A stretch of DNA of 64,000 bases from Dipylidium caninum (lineage: Eukaryota; Platyhelminthes; Cestoda; Cyclophyllidea; Dipylidiidae): contig QEYB01000999.1 of assembly GCA_017562135.1 (NCBI GenBank), positions 248,001 through 312,000 on the forward strand, read 5' to 3'. Positions 12,201 through 23,122 of this stretch are shown here, one piece after another; within the stretch, counting starts at the first letter, position 1; every line of letters begins with the position of its first letter. The translations under genes and the position numbers were made by a program. The notes below the pieces were generated by a model. It ran no database searches, was not told the DNA's origin, and worked only from the letters and a program-made list of their open reading frames with translations.

Positions 12201-13273
12201 GACATTCTCCCGTACCTAATTATTTAAATTGCCTTGGCACACAGATGTGAGGCTGGAAGGTGGACGAAGGGAGAAAGAAGAATCCACGTCCCTCTGAATT
12301 CTGTCCTGCTGGCTTGTGATTGGACAGCCAACAAAATTTTCCCGCTACTCTCACCCGCGTCAATATGAGCTTCATAGTCCTTGCCTAGACCAACCTCGGC
12401 GCCCGGTGCTCATGAGACTTGAATCTAAACTGCATGCACCATTGATTTCTTCCTTCCGCTTATTTTCTATGGCAACAATCGTCATCGTCATTTCGCCTTA
12501 ACTGACAAAGAGCGCTGAACTGTCAAGTAAAACTAATAACTGGTGATACGTTCCCATAAATTCCACCTCATGCTTGCTTTTAATGACGGACGTTTTCGAT
12601 ATCCTAAGATGAGCTCATTAGTCATTTCATTTGGTAATTTAACCTTGAACAAACCTTTTTTGCCGCAATACCCAGGGTCGAGGGAGATCAGGGAACGAAA
12701 AAGAGAGAGAGTGAGACAGCAAAAAGAGGACTAATAGACCAGAAATTTGATGGGGAGTGTGATCAATAGAGCTAACTAAACTTGGAAATCAGCACGGCTC
12801 AAGACCTAAGCAATGAAAAGCAGTTGCTTACACTGACTTAGCCACGAAAGATGAAATAGAGGCATGTTTGCAACCTGGCATAAGACAGGAGATTTTACTC
12901 TGGACTCCGGCTTCAATCCCTGGCAGGATAAAGGGGACTCCAGCGCAATCTGGAAGAATTAAAATAAGATTGGTTATCAAGACGCTCTCTTCGCTCTCAT
13001 CGAGCACCGGTATCTTAATGGTTACAAAATCAAAATTGCTTCGACAACAAACTTACTAATTTGACCCATACTCGCTACAGGTGAATAAGCCAAGACGAGA
13101 ATTGACGGATATTGGGGCGAATCGGAGTTTTCATCGTCGAGACGACAGCCCCAGACGTGCTGTCGATAGACGTTTGGTTCATCCACCCTCGGCCATGGAC
13201 GGAGGCTACAAAATCCCAGACTTTTTGGATTCTTAGTGGCCACAAACACCGCCCAGGAAGGCTTGCGTTCATC
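9268..13273 (-). CDS. PIGQ: PIGQ/Gpi1, GPI-GlcNAc transferase subunit (5' end not found)
   Basis: PIGQ is a membrane subunit of the ER complex that moves GlcNAc to phosphatidylinositol, the first step of GPI-anchor synthesis. Exons in translation order: 13273-13066, one or more unresolved junctions, about 11318-11144, 11089-10250, 10200-9900, 9745-9631, 9545-9484, 9414-9268. The last six join in phase. Family features: KINRNLALLMSRFFISHV, SCFYVYTVR, the hallmark KWNPMRNRVD, then FLGVATGLCLLPTTVAFYSV, and a C-terminal RSLVCANLLYPL before the stop. Several hydrophobic segments (LIVLIFALQLILFLLLVVVF and others) are membrane spans. The exon at 13273-13066 contains HVWGCRL and ILVLAYSP, which fit the soluble N-terminal part of the family. 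The initiator ATG and the join between 13066 and 11318 are unresolved. An acidic Glu run follows the NRVD motif. Confidence 0.88.
11787..11836 (+). repeat. 25-bp tandem duplication
   Basis: A 25-base unit beginning GAGAGGTTGATTTATC occurs twice head to tail (11787-11811, 11812-11836), inside the PIGQ intron region. Confidence 0.85.
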
Positions 13274-14421
13274 CTAAATAAATATCAAGTCGAATAAGCT
13301 AATGATGCAAGTTTATTTAACGAAGGACGGCGGGAGATTGTGGAATCAAATGTGCTTAGCTATTAACCAATCCATTAATGGGTGTGAACTGACAATGTTG
13401 TTAGCAAAATAATGGTTGTATACGTCTCACCCATTTTCCTACCACTATTAATGCACGACAGAAATGGTCTGGGTACACTCGACTTTCACACTCTCAAAGA
13501 TAGAAAAGCAGAACCTAGGAGTAATGGTAAACATTACAATTCCCCGTTAAGTGGGTAAATGGATAATCTAGTGGGCCGCCCTTCTCCCCGTCCACACGAA
13601 GCAAATTTAACTTAGAGAGTTGACACAGACATTAAAGAACAGTGGAAAAGCGAATGAAAAGGCAAAGACTGGTACAACTGAAAGTCAAGGAAGTGAAAGA
13701 GATTTTCGCTGACATTATTAAAGAGTACTGATTAGAGGCGGTTTTGAAGTTATTTTACATCTGAGATAACAAAAAACCACAGGATTTAAGGCGTCAAGAA
13801 TGTTATGTAATGTTGAAGTGAGTCTTAAAAGTGGTAAAAAATGGCCAGTGATATTAATGTGGTGACTTGGCGGTGCCGTCTGTTTCCACTGGTGACGGGT
13901 AATTCATTCCATCACCTCCGATTGTAAATGGGAATCAAAAATACAAAGATCCCTCACCCCACCGCATTTAATTTCACTCTTTCTCCAAGGGGAAGAGTTA
14001 AACCAAATTAAGATGTTAAACAAAAACAACAAGCAAAGCAGCGAAAGCAAAAGAAAGTCGTCTTTACAATCGAACGGAACCAAATCACATATATTTCTTG
14101 ACTGACAACAGACCTAGGAATTAATCAAAACAGAGGGAAACAAAGATACCACAATGCTAATACGTCACGGCCACCAAAACCGTCGCAACATTGTTCATTT
14201 TGAGGATCATATCACTGTCCGATTTGACAGGAGACTTAAGAAGAGTTGAAAAGAGAATCAAAGGTAATGGTAGACGATATCATACGAAAGGAATGAGAAA
14301 AGACATCTTGATTGAGTTAGTCTACCCTACGTTGACAGGTGGCATGGGATGGGATGTATTACTAAAAGCATAAAGGGGAGTAGGAGAGGTGCAGATCGGA
14401 GGAAACAAGGGATGAGTATAA
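13274..14421. other. No supported gene
   Basis: AT-rich DNA between the most 5' PIGQ exon found and the 3' end of the GST gene. A first PIGQ exon may lie here but no ATG followed by a fitting donor could be chosen. Confidence 0.4.
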
Positions 14422-17400
14422 TCAAAAGCAAACAGTTGCATCTTTCGTGCGGAAGAATTGCACAAATTTGACATAGTCGCCTTCCTCGTAGGCCGTAGCG
14501 ATGACGTAGGGCTGACTACACATTAGTTCACGGTACTGACTCAGTTTCGGAAAGGCAGCCGAAACGCTTTTCTCAATCGTGTCGGGCTTAAGAGACGTGA
14601 GACGTTGCATGGTGAAATGCCAGGCATTGAGGAAAGGAGCCAGAGCCATATCGGCCAGACTGACCCTATCGCCTAGAGGATGAAAGAGGATAACAAGGGA
14701 ATGCTAATCAATATCCTGTTTAACTCTAATAAAATCATGTAACATAAAAAAACCTTTCACTGCAGTTGTGTGGAACAGTGTCACATGTTACCTAGTTCAG
14801 TAATCTCGCCATCTTGAAAGAACATGTCCTCTATTTAACAAGATGTACCCATCTTAGAGACATATACGATCAAATTTATTGCATTAACACAAATACATAA
14901 ACACACTTTGTCTACACAGAAAAAACCTCTTCACAGAACACAAACAACTGTCACTTTCTCATCATAAGCAGGACCAACGAGGAACCAACAAATCAAGAAA
15001 CCGCCTCTTCAGGAGAGTAGAACATAGTTTTCTTGAAGAAATCTTAACGAACGTAGTTAAAATTCAAATTATTGAACAAATTGTATTAGTTCTCCTAAAC
15101 CCAAGTAACTTCACAGTTAAATGAATAAGCCAACAAAATTGCACACTCAAAAAAGATAAAAACAGATGTAATTCGTCTTCAGGTCAAAGGCATCAGCTAA
15201 CAGCGGGTCTCAATGTAAGTCCAGCCAGTCAACTTTGTGAAAATACGTTTGCTATGAGTTTTCAAATGATGGCCAGATAGTAACGCAATCGTCGCATTCA
15301 ATGCACATATATTAACCAGTATTCATAGAGGCGAGATTAAGGAATTCATAAACGACAAATGAAAGATACCACTTTGTCATGTGCAACAAAAACTAAAGAA
15401 AATCACGAAACAAGCGAGACACTCAGAGATCAACAATAATCAAATGCGTGAGGGCAACAGTTATTGAAAATGTTGCAGTAAATCTATAAAATTCGATTTT
15501 AAAACGTCGTAATCGAAAGCGAAGTACATTATTTGCAATCAGTGACCATAAAGGAGTGTTAATTAAAATGTGGTAACGAGAAGAGATATACCACAGAGGT
15601 AAGGGCCTTTAATAGCGGCCTCAATCTTGCTGCAGGCTGCAAGAAATTTGTCTACGTCGGCGGATGAAGCATCATCACAGTATGAGATCCGATAACGTGG
15701 CCTCAGTAGCTAGAAATGAAAAGTAGAGACCCTCATGGGTGATTTAAAGGCAGGAGTGAAAAGGAAGTGGATGAAAGCATAAGACCCAGTAATGGACTGG
15801 GAAATGAATATGCAGTAAAAATCTGAACACAATTAGCACTCAAGATGTAAAAATTGTTCGGATGAAGACCCCGAACATTTGAGAAGACTTGGTTAAGAAA
15901 CGAAAACAAGTATTGCGCAGTAATTTTAAATAACACTAGTTTAATCACTTGTTACAAGCAATGGTGGGTATTATCTAACGCCAAGAAGAATCTATTTACA
16001 AACGCCGACTTATTTTCAAAAACACGAACAAACATGTCGGAAAAATATTGTTAACATAGCCATGTCACGTGGACTACCCATACAAGTGTCCACTGCGTAG
16101 TGCAATAAAACTATCGATAGGCGCACGTATTGCGAGCTAAGCCAGTCCAAGCTTCACCAAGTAAAAGTATACGGTAAGGGTGTTAAGGAACGGAAGTTTG
16201 AGGAACAAGTGAGACCTTTATCAAATCTTATAAAAATGGTTCGGTGGATATGATTTCAAAAGAATAATTTCTCTTGATTAGAAGAGAGCCTTGTAATACA
16301 TGCTAATAAGAGAAATACTAAGTATTCGAATAAATTCATTTCAGACAAAACACTTCGAAGAATTTCCATCAAATCGGCCTTAGAAAATAAAATAAAGTCG
16401 CCGATTTCATGAAATTACCTCGTTAGATAGTGCTAAAGCGTTACGAAAGGCTTCTTCACCACAGACTGCTAGCAGACTAGTTTCAGGTTTGCCATTAAAT
16501 TGATCCACAAAACGCATCACCAGATCGGATTCAATAAGTCGTTCGCCACGGAATCGAAGGAGTGGAACCTTGCCCTCAGGGTGCATTCGAAGATACCACG
16601 AAGGTTTACTGATGGGGTTTATGAAAATACGATCGTATCTGCGGTAAGAAAAGTGAAATTAGAATGGAAGGACTTTCATTCGGACATTCTGAAAGATGAC
16701 TTACGGTATCTGATGGTAATCAAGGGTGTAACGAACGCGCTGACAAAATGGGCAAAATTTAAGGTCGTAGAGGGTAAATTTGTCCGGGTTGACCTCTGGT
16801 TCTGGGTCACCTGAACGAATATGGAATAATTTTTAGACCTGATACAAATGATAAATAGCGCAAACTAAACACACAAACTCTTTACTCCATACTGTTACAA
16901 TGTCGAAAACCGAACACCAACCTTCTCTAAGGTGATACATTGTAACTGATGGAGCCACTAACGAGCCTTAATACATATATATATATATATAACGCAAGTT
17001 GTCCAATCATAATATGAGGCTCAACAGCATGCACATTAAATTATTGATATAAAAGTAATCATCATTAAAAAATGCAGCCGGAACTAACATTAGTCATGAA
17101 GCTATATGAAATTGATAGGTCTAGGCAACAGTTTCAGATGCCTGTGTGTGGGACAATCGCTAGTAAGTACCAGAAAAAAATTATTACAATTGTCCCTCAC
17201 TTTCCAGAATTCAAAGTGTTTTACATCGTTAGCGCTATTTAACAGACCTGACTACACAGGCTTAGTGACGGCACCTGGGGCTTGGGTTGACGGGATGAAA
17301 TCCGTGCACACCGCAAAGTTGGCACGCAGAAATGCTAAGTGCTATTAACCTGAAATAAAACTTGTCAGCCACTGCAGAACAACGCGGTAATTAACAAAGC

Positions 17401-17548
17401 GTACCCGTTACGCCGGCGGTAACAATACCAAGATAAGCCGAAGTTGTTTATCCTTCTCAACTCTGATCACCTCCTGTGGTCGATAGCTGTACGGCACTTT
17501 GGTAAATTCGCCCTCATGCCGGCCTCTATAACGGAAATCGGAAGCCAT
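14422..17548 (-). CDS. Omega-class glutathione S-transferase
   Basis: GSTO-type enzymes use an active-site cysteine for glutathione-dependent thiol transfer and dehydroascorbate reduction in the cytosol. Five exons join in phase: 17548-17471, 16793-16705, 16638-16419, 15709-15592, 14672-14422, giving about 251 residues (family about 240). The N-terminal thioredoxin fold shows YDLKFCPFCQRVR with the catalytic cysteine in the CPF position. KPSWYLRMHPEGKVPLL follows, carrying the cis-proline, and then RLIESDLVMRFVDQ with the Glu-Ser glutathione-binding pair. The helical C-terminal domain contains GDRVSLADMALAPFL, the conserved N-capping region. The acceptor of exon 2 was chosen by phase; an alternative AG at 16811 would not join in frame. 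Introns total about 2.4 kb. It is divergently arranged with THOC3. Confidence 0.9.
16975..16990 (+). repeat. (AT)8 microsatellite
   Basis: Sixteen bases of alternating A and T in intron 1 of the GST gene. Confidence 0.8.
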
Positions 17549-17863
17549 TTCCTATCAATAAGCAATTTTTAAAAACTCTGTGGTTTTATCATCCAAGACT
17601 ACGCTACTACACCTTCGCTTTCAACTAATTTAAGGGACATTTGAAGCACAACGTTACATTTGCGTGGGGACGAATACAAGGCACTTGTTCTTCCATTATC
17701 TGAGTTTCCAATCAGGCATCTTTTTATAGTCCCTTCTTCGGCTCTCAACTTGGAACCTCACCTTATCTCCATTCTGTTTTAATTCACCGCTGTAGCCCAA
17801 ATTTGAATACATTCGCGCCCACCGCCCTCAGTCATTGGTTGTCTTTTCGCTGCAACGGTTTTC
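17549..17863. promoter_or_regulatory. Shared intergenic region, GST (minus) and THOC3 (plus)
   Basis: The two start codons face away from each other across 315 bases with no other gene, so both 5' UTRs and core promoters must lie here unless there are untranslated upstream exons. No clear TATA box was assigned. This is an inference from layout. Confidence 0.5.
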
Positions 17864-19746
17864 ATGGCTTTATCTGGACCCCAAACTTTAAAACAACATT
17901 TCGCTTCCCATAACCGTGTCAAGGAGTTTCCAGGCTACGGAGGAAAGATTCATGCTCTTGGATGGAATCCCTCTGGCAATAAACTTGCATCGGCCTCCTC
18001 AGATAAGTCCGTGAATATTTACTCACTGGATTCAAATCGTCTGGTATTTCTTCAACATATATATCGTCTAAAATTGTAAGAGCAAACTCCAGACCTTTCG
18101 GGGACACACCGAGAGTGTAGATCAATTAGCTTGGCACCCGTCCGCTAGCGAAACGCTGGCGACAGTTGGAGCCGATGGAACTGTTCGCTTGTGGGATTGT
18201 CGTTCTAAACGCACTACTACAGCCCAACTTAAGGGGGAAAACATTAACGTGGCATGGTCCTCAGATGGTCACACAATAGCGGTTGGCAACAAAAATGATT
18301 TAGTATGTTGTTTATATCTTGTAACTAAAATTACTAATTAGATTACCTGGCTAGACGTCCGCACTGACTTAAAGACCATCCAGTCTGAGCAATTCAGCCT
18401 TGAAATTAACGAGTTCTCATGGAGGCCGTTCAGCGATCTCATGCTGTTTGCTGCTGGCAATGGGGGCATTTTAGTCTATGGGTAAGCGATTTTTTCACTC
18501 TTTATCGGCTCTTTGTAAATAAGTGTTTATGCTGTTATGGGTTTCTTTATTGAAGCGGGAAGCCTGGTGAAATGCGGCGAGAGGCCATGCTGCAGGCGCA
18601 TCCGTCTAATGCAATGTGTTTGCAGTTTTCGCCTTCTGGTAACTATTTTGCTGTCGGCAGCGCAGATGCCCTCGTTTCGTTATGGGATTCCGATGAGTTC
18701 GTTTGCTTACGGACCCTCTCAAGGTATGTATGCACTTTCGGAGTAACATTTCCCGCGTACTCTCAACTTATTTTATTGTAGACTGGAGTGGCCAGTCAGA
18801 GCTCTGGGTTTCTCCCACGACAACCAATTGATTGCTTCAGCAAGTGAAGACCATTTCATTGATATTGGTTGCGTTGAAACGGGTAAGATCTGCCTACATG
18901 CACATATTAACTCTACATCATGATATTTATTAACGAAAGGCAGTACACAGCTTAGTATGGGAGTGTTTTTGTAGTCTTTTCTGGGCAACTAAATGGGAAA
19001 TCTGTCTACCCTACTCGGACTATCAAGTATTATACACGTGGGTCAACTGGGTTTCATTAGTTACGTAGATATTTCGTCTCGCGACTTTGAGTGGGTTTAT
19101 TGTCTGATTGGCGTGGCACTGATTTGCAATCGTGTTTCATTCGTGTACTCGTACTCCGACTGTCAAAGGAAGTCAGGTTTACCAAATGTCTTCAAGTTAT
19201 TTAATGTACGTGGAAATCACGTGGGTGCTTATTTCTACCTTGCAATGTCAAACCAACGCTTTCTTGTCGTCCTGATCTAAATTGGCGTCCCTGTGCTAAT
19301 GGTGGAAATTTCGTTGAGTATTTTTGTTTGTGTTATTTACTGTAGGCTCCCCTTTTATCAACATTCCCTAACTTTTTGACATCGAGATGGCATTTTTACT
19401 TATTATTCTCAAAATTTTAAATTTTTACGTAAAAATTGCTACAAAACCCTGTACACGTTGGGTTATAAGGTAGATGACTACAAATGTTGGTGAAGTACCT
19501 TGTTGTACCTTGCAACTTCTGCTTGTCATTGCAGGCGAACAAATCTACCGGCTCGGCACTCAGGCTGCGGCGACATTTGTTCTTGCATGGCACCCGAAAC
19601 ACCACCTGCTAACCTATTCCAGTGAGGCAAAGTATGATCGAGATCAGGGTCTAATTCGAATGTTTGGCTTTCCTTCCTCTTCATCGCCTATCGATTCCGA
19701 TGGTCGAAAGTCTTCCGGTCTCCCTGTCCCCATGGAACACTCCTGA
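17864..19746 (+). CDS. THOC3: THO complex subunit 3 (WD40 protein)
   Basis: THOC3 (yeast Tex1) is a WD40 beta-propeller in the THO/TREX complex, which couples transcription to nuclear mRNA export. Six exons join in phase: 17864-18043, 18081-18302, 18342-18481, 18556-18723, 18782-18882, 19535-19746, giving 340 residues (human about 350). Diagnostic stretches are SGNKLASASSDKSVNIYSL, RGHTESVDQLAWHP, KGENINVAWSSDGHTIAVGN, QAHPSNAMCLQFSPSGNYFA, VGSADALVSLWDSDEFVCL, ASASEDHFIDIGCVETG and FVLAWHPKHHLL. Together they cover the whole propeller in order. The first two introns are only 37 and 39 nt; the last is 652 nt. The start ATG precedes the first repeat at a normal distance. The stop is followed within 30 bases by AATAAA. 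Confidence 0.97.
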
Positions 19747-19772
19747 AAAGCTGTAATTCTCCCTCTTTGTAA

Positions 19773-19778
19773 AATAAA
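19773..19778 (+). terminator. Poly(A) signal of THOC3 gene
   Basis: AATAAA, 27 bases after the stop codon. Confidence 0.75.
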
Positions 19779-20812
19779 TATTACTTAGTTTCAAAGGGTA
19801 GTGTTAGTAAGAGATGGGGACTCACTTCCTGATGCAATTTTTCATTTCCTTGGTGTTATCTAGGCTCATAGATTTTAAAGATTTGGGGTAATTTTCTGAT
19901 CCGCCAAATTTACCAGACTCAAAGTGTGACCTTCATTGCCTCCTGTAAACTATTGAAGGCTGGAGGGCATTTACCATTTTGAGTCAGTGCACTGGTGCAT
20001 CGGCAACCACTGTTTAGTGACGGTGGTCAGAATTGTTACATGGCTACTGAAACTTGCGTTATTATCTTGTTTCCGCCCGTAACGCGCTGTTCAATTTACA
20101 GGTCTTTCAAGAATATCTCTTTAAACTTGAGTATGTGACACTTCAGCTCATCCCTGGTCCCTAATCTTGCTCATGCATTGTTTCTCCAACTGTTACTCGG
20201 ACATATGTCTTTTTTCTTCCGAAAAACAGTCTCAGCGCCACGATCTAACAGAGTGGTGGCAAATTGTCTTCTTATCATGCATCTGGTCGATAATTGTTTT
20301 GGCTCGGAGCCTTCCGGTAGGCGTCGTTCCTAGAATCTCACTTTAAGTTTTGCTGGACCTTTGAAATCTGCTGAGAGAATGACCGAGTGTCGTCGGTGAG
20401 GACGTGAGACTGGTGGTACCGGTGGGCTCAGCAGTGAGGTGGGGTTTTGTGCCTTATTTCCACTTTCCGAGAAGGGATGGCTTATTGCTAACCCGGAATA
20501 ACACCGTATTTAGGACTTAGGAGTGCTGTTGACATCCATGTCTCCCAGACAAAGATCTCGTGGATGCTATTTGAGTCAGGTCAGAACTTATAAGTCCACT
20601 GCGTTCTTCACTTGACTTCATATTCTGTCTTCCTTTTCATAATGATTTTAGCTCGTGTTGACACTGTTGACTTCTGCGATCTCGGTAGTCATACTTTCGG
20701 CCGAAAATAATGGCAGTATTAATTCAGTAGGTCCAGCAACCAGTTTGATTATGAGGGCTACTGTTGAAGTCTTATCCTGCATGAGACACTGGCATGGTTT
20801 TTTTATAAATTA
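19779..20812. other. No supported gene
   Basis: Intergenic DNA between the THOC3 poly(A) signal and the mariner end; only short open frames. Confidence 0.5.
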
Positions 20813-21900
20813 CTATGTTGGAAACTATGAAACGGGTGTTAAATATAAGTAGAAAACAAAAGGCTTAATTTTTCACATTATTTATTACACTTAATCCAAT
20901 AACTCCAGTGGCACCTACGACTTTCTGCCACCGATTGGACGAGTCATGGCTTTTTTGGGAAAACCTTCACTTTTGCAGTTAATCAACGCTTCACAGACTG
21001 TTTTAATGTCATTTTGGTTGATGTTCTTCTCTCTTACAAATAATCCACAGTTACGAAGAAGGTAACAACAAGTGCGTGGAATATCGGGTGCATATGGAGG
21101 ATGTGGTAAAATTTCATTTGTCGAGAAGGTATTTAACTTGTCAACAGTAATTGAAGCCTTGTGTGATCGTCGAGCCGATTGAGAAATGCTGCTTCCTTCT
21201 TCCTCATAAGCTTCTCCTCGTGCAGGAAATCACCTAAACGCACGTCAATGGGACTGCGCCACTGTTATGGTTTCGCCTGGTGGTGGGTGGTAGGAGGTAA
21301 TAATGCGTGTGCACTTGCTGGGCACTCCACCGTATGCTACCGTATGCTAGCCTTGATGTTTTTCGGTGAACTTTCGGCTTAGTGGTGTGTCCGGGGGGTG
21401 TATTCTTATGTACCCATTTGCATGGTCGTTTTCCATTGTCATACAAAGTCCTCTTTTCGTCAGAAGTGATGAAATGGTGTAAAACCGACGCAATGGTGTA
21501 CTGCGAAGGAAGCAACAGTGATGCGCACTTGCTCGTGCCTCCAGTCGTCTGTTGTTGTGTTAGTTCATACGGTTGGCACGTAATAGTTCGTTTTCTCTCT
21601 TCATTTATTGCACGCAGATGTTTTAGCATAGCAGGAGGCGTATGGGTGGCTGATGGCCGTTGAGACCCAAGTTAACGCATAGTTGTGCGTGTGGAGGGGA
21701 TTCCGTCGTCGTCGTCGTTCATACTTGCTCCTCCTCGTTATCATCAACATGGGGAGGTTGTGTTTTCCAAGGCGCCTAGAGTCTTGACGATAACCAAATT
21801 GCCAAACCGAAATATTTTCTAAGACGAACATGCAGCATTTCTGTTCATTATTGAATCTCTCTCCGAAGTTTGTTAAGCTGCGGTCTGATTCAATTTAAAA
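20813..21900 (-). mobile_element. Mariner transposon, copy 1 (5'-truncated, inactive)
   Basis: The low-coordinate end carries the terminal repeat GTTGGAAACTATGAAACGGG directly after a TA dinucleotide (20811-20812). The minus-strand frame 21629-21234 encodes mariner-like transposase pieces (RPYELTQ-like and TSDEKRTLYDNGKRP, matching the first catalytic Asp region). The PYAPDIP block lies farther downstream. Stops and frameshifts separate the blocks. Similarity to copy 2 (29853-31098, opposite strand) extends to about 21900 and is then lost. About 150 bp with the 5' terminal repeat are therefore missing or too decayed to see. Confidence 0.85.
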
Positions 21901-22751
21901 CCTTACAAATTAATAACAACAAGCGGATAAGTGTTCCTTTTTCAAAGTGCCTCAAAGGATAGTATACGAAGAGAGCCCCTGCCAGTCAGAGAACAGGAGG
22001 TTCCGTTTCACTGCTCGTGGTTCTTCCAGCAACTGGGTCTGCATGTGTCCTATTCACGCACTCGCCCACAGTTGCCTTGTCATTGCGTCGCGCATCGGGT
22101 TCAACTTAATTTGTTTTTCATTAAATTTCTGAGCCTTAACAGTTAAAGCGTGTAAAGGAATACCACGCAAGTGCCCATCCCCAATCGGTCAATTTATCCT
22201 TACTGTTATGATCAATGGACTGGCCGAAGTAGGAAAAGTCTAATTAACAAAATCCCCTTGTGTCTTTCTCTTCATTTAGCTTTTCTTCTGAGTAAATTGT
22301 CGCTTTTTCGTTGTAATCGATCTTCACTAACAAACATATGAGTATTTTTAGTTTATTATTTTGAATGTGTAGTTCCCCGTCTTACTGTTTTGAAGAAGGG
22401 TGCTTCGCCTAATCTCAATGCACAGTTGGGGGCTTCTCTGTCCACTTGTCAAGAGCACCCAAGCGGGTGCCAGAAGGCTTCAACGTACTACGTCTGATTT
22501 TTTTCATTTGCCGCCCTGGGCGCCGTTAAAGTTTGCTGGCGACTCGGTTCTTTGCGTCAACGCATCAACTCCCCTCCCCCTGTCTTACTTGTCATGCTAC
22601 AACACACCTATCCCAATCCTCTTCTCCACTCTGTTCAGAAACTAGTTGGCCTCGCTCACCAACGTGTGGAGAGCTAAGCGGTATAATGGAAGATAAAAAT
22701 CGTCGTCTATTTATTATGGATTCGCCTATTTCTCCATCTGGAAGGCATTCG
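21901..22751. other. No supported gene
   Basis: Intergenic; short frames only. It lies between the broken end of mariner copy 1 and the 3' end of the gene at 23123. Confidence 0.45.
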
Positions 22752-22757
22752 TTTATT
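22752..22757 (-). terminator. Possible poly(A) signal of the 23 kb gene
   Basis: TTTATT (AATAAA on the minus strand) about 365 bases past the stop codon at 23123; other AT-rich candidates lie near 22708. Confidence 0.35.
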
Positions 22758-23122
22758 TATTTTCCCAATGTTGATTTTCACGAAAATATGTCAATTCATA
22801 TTATTGAATTACATTATACAGCCGTTGTCTCTTGTGCTCATTCAGGAGACTGGAGAGAAAAATCAAAATTCTGATCTATTCGACAAGTAGTAGGGATAAC
22901 AGAGAAAGTGGAAAGGGGAGGAAATTGTTTTAGGGGAGGGAGAAAGAGAAAGAGAGAGTACTGATTAGAATGCACCTGTTTGGGTCTGTATACGAGAGGT
23001 AAGTAACTTCCGAACCCTTTGTTTCGAGGGAGCAATATAGACAACACTCAAATTAATCATGACAAGATCAAGAAACCAGCGAGGCAGAGACTGAGCAGAG
23101 GCACTTGGAACAGCTCCATCGA

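Noticed and set aside
17106..17348. 80-codon plus-strand frame
   Set aside because: Lies within intron 1 of the GST gene on the other strand and shows no domain or expression signal.
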